Part shown: piece by piece, positions 59,208 to 64,000 of the stretch
How the letters are laid out: each line of letters opens with the position of its first letter
How positions within the stretch are numbered: the stretch's first letter is position 1
DNA from: JADGGM01 sp027307005
Lineage (GTDB): Bacteria; Gemmatimonadota; Gemmatimonadetes; Gemmatimonadales; Gemmatimonadaceae
Reading direction: 5' to 3'
NCBI GenBank assembly: GCA_035455745.1
Contig: DATIEP010000059.1
Span: forward strand, 62,001 to 126,000
Length of the DNA stretch: 64,000 bases
The notes under the pieces: generated by a model
Seen by the model: the letters and a program-made list of their open reading frames with translations, nothing else
What the model was told of the DNA's origin: nothing
Databases searched by the model: none
Program-made: the position numbers and the translations under genes

Positions 59208-60950
59208 ATGCCGACCGGCGCCGACTCCGTGGTCCGCGCGCTCGAGGACGAGGACATCCCGTTCGCCTTCGGCATCCCCGGCACGCACACGATCGAGCTG
59301 TACGACGCGCTCGCGAGGTCGTCGCGCGTCAAACCGATTCTGGTCACCGATGAGCAGAGCGCGTCGTTCATGGCCGACGGCGTGTGGCGCGCATCCGGGC
59401 GACTCGGCTGCGCCGCGCTCGTCCCCGGCGCCGGCCTCACGCACGCGCTGAGCGGCATCGCCGAGGCATTTCTCGATACCGTGCCGATGCTCGTGTTGGG
59501 CTGCGGTGTCCGTCGCGACATCGGCATGGCATTCCAGCTGCACGACATCGATCAGGCGGCGCTCGTGCGGCCGGTCACCAAGAGCGTGCTGCGCCCGGAG
59601 CGCGGCGCCGATCTGTATCGCACCGTGCGCGACGCGTGTCGCATCGCGCGCGCCGGTGTGCCCGGGCCGGTGTTCGTCGAAGTGCCCGCCGAGCTCTACC
59701 TGCTCGCGCACGAGGGCGATGCCGCGCCGCCGTTGTCGTTAGGCGCCGCGCCGCCGCAGCCCGCGCTCGAGCTCGTGGAGCGCGCCGCCGCGATGCTCAC
59801 CCGTGCGCGCCGGCCGCTGCTGTATCTCGGCTTCGGCGCGCGCGGGGCCAAGGTGGTCGCGCTCGCCGAGAGGCTCGAGTCGCCCGTCGCGACCACGCTG
59901 CACGGCAAGGGCGTGTTTCCCGAGTCGCATCCGCTCTCGCTGTGGCCGGGATTCGGCGACGCCGCACCGCCGTTCGCGCGATCCATCGCGCACGAGTGCG
60001 ATGCCACGCTGGCCATCGGCTGTCGCTTCGGCGAAGTCGCCACCGGCAGCTACGGCGCGGTCCCGCGGCGTCCGCTGATCCATGTCGACATCGGCCAGTC
60101 GGCGCTCGAACGCAACATGGAGACCGACCTCGCCATCGTGTCGGACGCCGGCGCGTTCGTCGACGCGCTGCTCTCCCGCCTAACGCACCGCCCGATCGAC
60201 ACCCGGATGCGCGCGGCGATCCGCGATGGACATGCCGCCGTCGAACGCGGATGGCGCGAACAGGCGAGCGCCGCCGGCGTCACACCGCACGCGCTGCTCG
60301 ACGGCGTGCAGCGCCGATTCGGCCCGGCCGCCATCTACACCACCGACAGCGGCAACGGAACCTTTCTCGCCATGGAGTGCCTGCGCCTCGAGCGCGCCGG
60401 ACAGTTTCTGGCGCCGCTCGACTACTCGTGCATGGGCTACAGCGTGCCGGCGGCGATCGGCGCCAAGCTCGCATGCCCCGAGACGCCCTGCGTCGCCCTG
60501 GCCGGCGACGGCGCGTTCCTCATGACGGGGCTGGAGCTGCTCACGGCGGCCAGCCACGACGTGGGCGTCGCCGTGATCGTGCTGCGGGACCACGAGCTCG
60601 CACAGATCGCGCAGTTTCAGGCCATTGCGTTAGGCAGGAAGAGCGCCAGCCGCGTGCCCGACTACGAGCTCGAGCAGCTGTGCGCCGGACTCGGCGTCCA
60701 GTACCTGCGCCTCGATCGCGACCTCGAGATCCCCGACGTGATCGATCAGGCGGCCGGCATCACCGAGCGCGGCGGTCCGGTGGTCGTCGAGGCCGCCATC
60801 GACTACGCGCACACGACGTATTTCACGCGCGGCGTGGTGAAAACGAATTTCGGCCGGCTCCCGTGGAGCGACCGCCTCCGCTTCGTGCTGCGCGCACTCG
60901 GCCGCCGGCTGACGGCCGGCGGCGGCAGCCGGCCGCAGCCTGTTCGTTAG
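59208..60950 (+). CDS. Thiamine-diphosphate-dependent enzyme (acetolactate synthase-like family)
   Basis: 580 residues with the three TPP-enzyme domains. The N-terminal PYR domain has IPGTHTIELYDALARS and LVTDEQSASFMADG with the catalytic Glu. The central domain (about 190-330) includes LYLGFGARGAKVVAL. The C-terminal PP domain has GDGAFLMTGLELLTAASHDVGVAVIVLRDHE, in which the usual metal-binding Asn after GDG is replaced by Arg-Asp. Decarboxylase, synthase and sulfo-acid enzymes share this scaffold, so the reaction is unassigned. ATG 59208. Its TAG stop is inside a GTTAGGC copy shared with the convergent M24 gene's TAA stop. Confidence 0.92.
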   Translation: MPTGADSVVRALEDEDIPFAFGIPGTHTIELYDALARSSRVKPILVTDEQSASFMADGVWRASGRLGCAALVPGAGLTHALSGIAEAFLDTVPMLVLGCGVRRDIGMAFQLHDIDQAALVRPVTKSVLRPERGADLYRTVRDACRIARAGVPGPVFVEVPAELYLLAHEGDAAPPLSLGAAPPQPALELVERAAAMLTRARRPLLYLGFGARGAKVVALAERLESPVATTLHGKGVFPESHPLSLWPGFGDAAPPFARSIAHECDATLAIGCRFGEVATGSYGAVPRRPLIHVDIGQSALERNMETDLAIVSDAGAFVDALLSRLTHRPIDTRMRAAIRDGHAAVERGWREQASAAGVTPHALLDGVQRRFGPAAIYTTDSGNGTFLAMECLRLERAGQFLAPLDYSCMGYSVPAAIGAKLACPETPCVALAGDGAFLMTGLELLTAASHDVGVAVIVLRDHELAQIAQFQAIALGRKSASRVPDYELEQLCAGLGVQYLRLDRDLEIPDVIDQAAGITERGGPVVVEAAIDYAHTTYFTRGVVKTNFGRLPWSDRLRFVLRALGRRLTAGGGSRPQPVR

Positions 60951-62248
60951 GCAGCGGGGCCGAACGGCTGCTCGAGCGACGGGCTGCGCGGCGTCAGGAG
61001 CTCGGCGCCGTCGGCGGTGATGTGCATGTCGTCCTCGATGCGCACGCCGAACTTGCCCGGGATGTAAATCCCCGGCTCATCGCTGAACATCATGTTGGGC
61101 CGCATGGCGAGCGTGTTGCCGCGGACGAGATAGGGCCACTCGTGTCCGTCCATGCCCATGCCGTGGCCTAACCGGTGGCCGAAGTACGTATAGTCCGGTC
61201 CGTACCCCGCATCGACGATCACCTTGCGCGCCGCGGCGTCGACGGCCTGACACTCGAGGCCCGGCCGCGCCGTGTGCAGCGCCGCCGTCTGTGCGCGATA
61301 CACGATGTCGAACACGCGCTTCATGTCATCCGTCGGAGCGCCGAGCACGAACGTGCGCGTGATGTCGGACACGTAGCCCTCCACCTTGCAGCCGCCGTCG
61401 ATCATGACGATGGTGCCATCGCGAATCGTCTGCGGCGTTCGCGAGCCGTGCGGCAGCGCCGAATATTCGCCGACCTGCACCGACGCTTCGCCGTCGAAGC
61501 CCTGCCGGCGATGCGCCGCTGCGATCATCGCGCTCACATCCTCCTGCGTCATGCCCTCCCGGATCGACTGCCACGCCGCGTGGTACGCACGGAGCGTGAC
61601 CGCGGCGGCGAGCCGCATCAGCGCGACCTCGTGATCGGTCTTCACCATGCGGCAGCCGGCCGTGACCGGCGTCGCGCTGGCGAGCGTCATGGCCGGCAGC
61701 GCGTGCGCCGCGCCGTCGCTGAAGACGTAGCGCACCGTCTCTTCGATGCCTAACCGACCGGTGGCGAGTCCGCGAGACTGCAGCCCCTGCGCGACGAGCG
61801 CGTACGGACTCTCGTGCTCCTGCCACGTCATCACGTCGGTCCCCGTATCGAGCGGACCGGCCGCCACTTGCTCCATGGCGCGCGCGTGCTCGAACGCCGG
61901 CGTCACGAGAAACGGCTTGCCGCGCACGGGCAGCACGACCGCCAACAACCGCTCGCTCAGTCCCCATTGGATGCCCGTGAAGTAGTCGAGCGACGTGCCG
62001 CCCGTGAGCATCATCGCGTTCAGATCGTTGTCCCGCATGAGCGCGCGCGCTGCCTCGATGCGAGCGCGCCGCTCGTCGACCGTGATCGGTTGGGCGCGAG
62101 ACTTCATCGATGTGAGCGCGGCAATGGCCGGCGACAGCGCGCCGTCGCCATCGGCAGGCGCAGGATCCGTGCGCGCTGCGGCCGAATGACACGCCGTGCC
62201 GGCGACGGCTAACGCAGAGACACCGAGGAACTTCCGTCTCGACACCAT
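60947..62248 (-). CDS. M24 metallopeptidase with Tat-type signal (Xaa-Pro aminopeptidase-like)
   Basis: 433 residues. The N-terminus MVSRRKFLGVSALAVAGTAC carries a twin-arginine motif SRRKFLG, so it should be exported folded by Tat; the early Cys may allow lipid anchoring. The creatinase/prolidase domain (about 180-430) has IVMIDGGCKVEGYVSDITRTF, GHRLGHGMGMDGHEWP, MFSDEPGIYIPGKFGVRIEDDM, giving the D-D-H-E-E metal ligands. It removes N-terminal residues next to proline in peptides. ATG 62248 with GGAGGA upstream. Its stop is overlapped by the TPP-enzyme stop on the opposite strand. Confidence 0.93.
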   Translation of the reverse strand: MVSRRKFLGVSALAVAGTACHSAAARTDPAPADGDGALSPAIAALTSMKSRAQPITVDERRARIEAARALMRDNDLNAMMLTGGTSLDYFTGIQWGLSERLLAVVLPVRGKPFLVTPAFEHARAMEQVAAGPLDTGTDVMTWQEHESPYALVAQGLQSRGLATGRLGIEETVRYVFSDGAAHALPAMTLASATPVTAGCRMVKTDHEVALMRLAAAVTLRAYHAAWQSIREGMTQEDVSAMIAAAHRRQGFDGEASVQVGEYSALPHGSRTPQTIRDGTIVMIDGGCKVEGYVSDITRTFVLGAPTDDMKRVFDIVYRAQTAALHTARPGLECQAVDAAARKVIVDAGYGPDYTYFGHRLGHGMGMDGHEWPYLVRGNTLAMRPNMMFSDEPGIYIPGKFGVRIEDDMHITADGAELLTPRSPSLEQPFGPAA

Positions 62249-62368
62249 GACGTCCTCCGCAGAGAGGCATCGCGGCGCGCGCCCGGAGGAGAGGTCCGGC
62301 GCGCGCCGCGATTTCGCGACGCGGCCGGTAAGTTGATGTCGAGGACGTCCGCGCGGAAGACCGCCGAC

Positions 62369-63169
62369 CTAGTGCTCGGCGCCGGTCAGGATCTCGCTGA
62401 ACAGGTCGATGGCCCGCGGATCCCCGCTCTGGCCGAGCCAGAAGAGCGCCTTCCTGCGGAGCACGGGATCGCGATTGGTGCGCGCCACGGAAATCAGCGC
62501 GGGCACACTCTGGCCGCGCGGTTGCTGCGACAGCGCGAAGATCGCTTCACCGCGCACTTCTTCATCGTCCGACGGCGTCTCGTCGCCGCGATCGCCGAAC
62601 AACGTGGTCCCCGTGATCCGCGCCGCGGCGGCCTGGCCTAACCAGAAGGCGGCGTCCTGCCGCGTCTCGTGCGAATGGGCGTCGCGCGCGACCTCGGCGA
62701 GAGCCGGCCAGGGCGCGGTGCTGTCGGCGAGGATGGCACCGACCACCGCGCCGTTGCCGACGCCATGCGGCGCGTCGCGAGCGAGCGCGAGCAGATACGT
62801 TGCCGCTTCCTGCGCCGAGATGGTGCCGAGGTCGTGCACGTCGGCGCCGCTGTCGTTGCCGCCGATGAAGCTGCTCACCCGTTCCACGGCGCCGTTCGTC
62901 TTTCGGAGCACCACTCGCACCGGACCCGGCTGGCACCGGCGGCGCCAGCCGCCACTGCCCTCGGACCACCCGCCATCGCCCAGCATCATGTGGTCGCCGC
63001 CGGCGATCATGCCGCGTCCGTCGCCGCACACGCCGGGTCGCGAGGCGAATCGAAGTTGGATGAGCCCGTCTCCGGCGTCGCCCACCCGCTGCGCGAGCGA
63101 TTGCGCCGCCGCGTGCCCGGCGCCTAACGAAATGGCGGCGGCTGCGGCCAGCACGTGTCGATACCGCAT
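62369..63169 (-). CDS. Secreted HEAT-repeat protein
   Basis: 266 residues with a signal peptide (RYRHVLAAAAAISLGAGHAAAQ). A Gly/Cys-containing region (about 45-85; PGVCGDGRGMIAGG, RRRCQPGPVRVVL) is followed by two or three HEAT-like helical repeats with the recurrent core xxxAxFWLGQ (RQDAAFWLGQAAAARI, RRKALFWLGQSGDPRA) and EAIFALSQQP. Function unknown; such repeats bind proteins. The gene follows a longer HEAT gene 9 bases upstream, so they form an operon, probably functionally linked. ATG 63169. Confidence 0.82.
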   Translation of the reverse strand: MRYRHVLAAAAAISLGAGHAAAQSLAQRVGDAGDGLIQLRFASRPGVCGDGRGMIAGGDHMMLGDGGWSEGSGGWRRRCQPGPVRVVLRKTNGAVERVSSFIGGNDSGADVHDLGTISAQEAATYLLALARDAPHGVGNGAVVGAILADSTAPWPALAEVARDAHSHETRQDAAFWLGQAAAARITGTTLFGDRGDETPSDDEEVRGEAIFALSQQPRGQSVPALISVARTNRDPVLRRKALFWLGQSGDPRAIDLFSEILTGAEH

Positions 63170-63178
63170 TGGATCGCC

Positions 63179-64000
63179 TCAGTGCTCGAGGATGTCGGCC
63201 AGGAACTTGGCCACGCGCGGATCGTCCTTTTGGCCTAACCAGAACATCGCCTGCTTGCGCAGGGCGTGATCGGGATCCGAGCGCGCGATGCGCATGAGCG
63301 CGTCGGTCGACAGGGAATCGTCGCGCTGGGACAGCACGAAAATCACCTGGCGCCGCATCGCCTCGCCCTGCAGGCGATCGTACAGGGCGCTGAGCTCGGA
63401 GGTCGCGAGCGCGTCGTTCTGTCCTGCCCAGAACAACGCGCGTTTGCGCAGCTCCACGGGCCGCGCGCTGTCCGTGACGATGCCGGACAACCACGCTTTG
63501 GCGTCCGCGCCGCCGTGCTGAGCCACCCCCATCAGCACGCGGTCCTGCAGCTTGGTGCTGCCTAACGCATCGAACTGGCGCCGCAGAAAGGCCTGATCGT
63601 CCGGCGAATCGTGCTGGCCGAGGACGAACACCGCCTGACTTTTCACCTCGTCCGGCACGTTGCCGTCGGTCACCAGCTCGCGAAGCGTCTGGCTCGCCCG
63701 CGGATCGTCGCTCTGGCCTAACCAGAACGTCGCCTTGGCTGCCAGCCAGGGTTCGGCGCTCGAGCGTGCGACCCGGGTGAGGGCCGGGATGCCGGCGCCA
63801 TCCGGCAGCTGCGACAGGACGAAGACCGCCTGCTCGCGCAGCCGCCGGTCGTCGGTGGAATCGTCGGCGATGCGCTGTACCGCTGCGGTCACGTCGCCCT
63901 CGTCCACCTCACCGGCCCAGAACAGCGCGCTCTTCCGCACGTCGATCGGCCGCGCGCGTTCGTTGGCCAACGCCAGCAGCTCGGGGGCGACGGTGCTCGA
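63179..64000 (-). CDS. HEAT-repeat protein, C-terminal part (continues outside the window)
   Basis: The frame is open to the window edge and continues beyond it; the first 10 visible residues are SSTVAPELLA. The visible 273 residues consist of HEAT-like repeats of about 31 residues, alternating VFVLSQ or VLGQ helices with FWLGQxDDPRA helices (for example KATFWLGQSDDPRA, KSQAVFVLGQHD, KQAMFWLGQKDDPR). The recurring FWLGQ unit is encoded by codons that include GTTAGGC at several repeats. No catalytic motif is seen; a scaffolding or regulatory role is likely. It ends 9 bases before the second HEAT gene, which it precedes in the operon. Confidence 0.82.
   Translation of the reverse strand, partial: SSTVAPELLALANERARPIDVRKSALFWAGEVDEGDVTAAVQRIADDSTDDRRLREQAVFVLSQLPDGAGIPALTRVARSSAEPWLAAKATFWLGQSDDPRASQTLRELVTDGNVPDEVKSQAVFVLGQHDSPDDQAFLRRQFDALGSTKLQDRVLMGVAQHGGADAKAWLSGIVTDSARPVELRKRALFWAGQNDALATSELSALYDRLQGEAMRRQVIFVLSQRDDSLSTDALMRIARSDPDHALRKQAMFWLGQKDDPRVAKFLADILEH

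Larger units (their letters stand above)
574..63722. repeat. Highly iterated word GCCTAAC / GTTAGGC, about 100 dispersed copies
   Basis: Hand count gives about 100 exact copies. GCCTAAC on the plus strand (about 45) starts at 574, 2188, 2611, 4516, 7878, 8095, 13003, 13365, 13530, 16253, 16788, 18557, 26175, 31627, 33156, 33636, 33952, 34234, 35511, 35780, 37012, 38445, 39621, 40204, 42544, 42820, 43401, 44925, 46703, 47168, 47324, 49228, 51534, 52373, 55340, 56499, 58003, 60178, 61166, 61748, 62636, 63122, 63233, 63560, 63716. GTTAGGC (about 55) starts at 1194, 4144, 6630, 7416, 9040, 9671, 11619, 11865, 11943, 12394, 14531, 16646, 17886, 21287, 21651, 23751, 24411, 24726, 25221, 25839, 26850, 27894, 29765, 29981, 30485, 30844, 31358, 32407, 32449, 32911, 33585, 35277, 36560, 38248, 38934, 40426, 40912, 41545, 41650, 42011, 45207, 46300, 49099, 51394, 52097, 54630, 54690, 55613, 56850, 57222, 58508, 59193, 59738, 60629, 60946. 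About 70 extend to GCCTAACG/CGTTAGGC. Function unknown. Confidence 0.9.

Noticed and set aside
574..63722. The word GTTAGGC/GCCTAAC as integron attC sites (its sequence equals the core consensus GTTRRRY/RYYYAAC).
   Set aside because: attC sites need paired GCCTAAC...GTTAGGC ends about 60 bases apart with a folded palindrome between, plus cassette genes and an integrase. I checked close pairs; the only near one (33585/33636) has the opposite order, and copies lie inside conserved genes.
574..63722. The word as a strand-biased KOPS- or Chi-like element.
   Set aside because: Orientations are nearly balanced (about 55 to 45) through the window, so no polarity is seen. A replichore-wide analysis could still change this.
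1..64000. tRNA, rRNA, CRISPR arrays, transposases or phage genes.
   Set aside because: No T-loop-like GTTCGAATCC patterns, regular repeat-spacer arrays or transposase motifs were recognised by eye; a tRNAscan or covariance search was not possible.

Overview
The window is 64 kb of GC-rich chromosomal DNA from a Gram-negative, probably soil-dwelling, heterotroph. Tandem membrane-attached Ser/Thr kinases, many secreted S9, S15/CocE, M16, M24 and amidohydrolase-type enzymes, TPR-CHAT and HEAT-repeat proteins, fused E1 dehydrogenase subunits and several ECF sigma/anti-sigma pairs together suggest Gemmatimonadota, with Acidobacteriota as the alternative. This is inference from gene content; no rRNA or other phylogenetic marker was compared. 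I saw no tRNA, rRNA, CRISPR array, insertion sequence or prophage gene.

Layout: 1-288 is the end of an aconitase/isopropylmalate dehydratase-type gene. 377-5160 holds an alpha/beta hydrolase and two tandem Ser/Thr kinases. 5383-12279 holds lon, tatA, a class A penicillin-binding protein and nadE. 12273-19324 is a tightly overlapping seven-gene chemotaxis operon on the minus strand (cheA-cheW-mcp-cheR-cheD-cheY-cheX, no cheB). It is followed by another receiver gene, an HNH nuclease and a membrane-GAF-MCP signalling protein (19430-22679). 22708-27412 has a HIT protein, a secreted TPR-CHAT putative protease and an ECF sigma/anti-sigma pair. 27640-45683 is mostly metabolic and secreted enzymes: fused E1, S9 peptidase, ICMT-like methyltransferase, CocE-type hydrolase, phosphodiesterase/GT2, GMC oxidoreductase, amidohydrolase, acetate kinase and a thioredoxin-like ferredoxin. 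45762-49884 has DinB, an ECF sigma with its YCII partner, DoxX and GT87.

Two compact regulated systems stand out. At 50309-52889 a sulfurtransferase-OsmC-cysteine synthase operon is preceded by a promoter, a 20-codon peptide rich in cysteine (MCACC...) and a canonical intrinsic terminator, which is the layout of a cysteine-responsive attenuator. Convergent to it lies a SigR/RsrA-like thiol-stress sigma/anti-sigma pair (52936-53803). At 54093-59162 is a PQQ cluster: a promoter, a 24-codon pqqA, an intrinsic terminator, then pqqB, pqqC and pqqD, and a pair of M16 peptidases, one with the zinc motif and one without. No pqqE is present.

The most unusual feature runs through the whole window. The 7-mer GCCTAAC/GTTAGGC (usually the 8-mer GCCTAACG/CGTTAGGC) occurs about 100 times by hand count, roughly once per 640 bases, where base composition predicts fewer than ten. 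It appears in both orientations, in different reading frames, in intergenic DNA and even as stop codons, so selection or propagation acts on the DNA word rather than on protein sequence.
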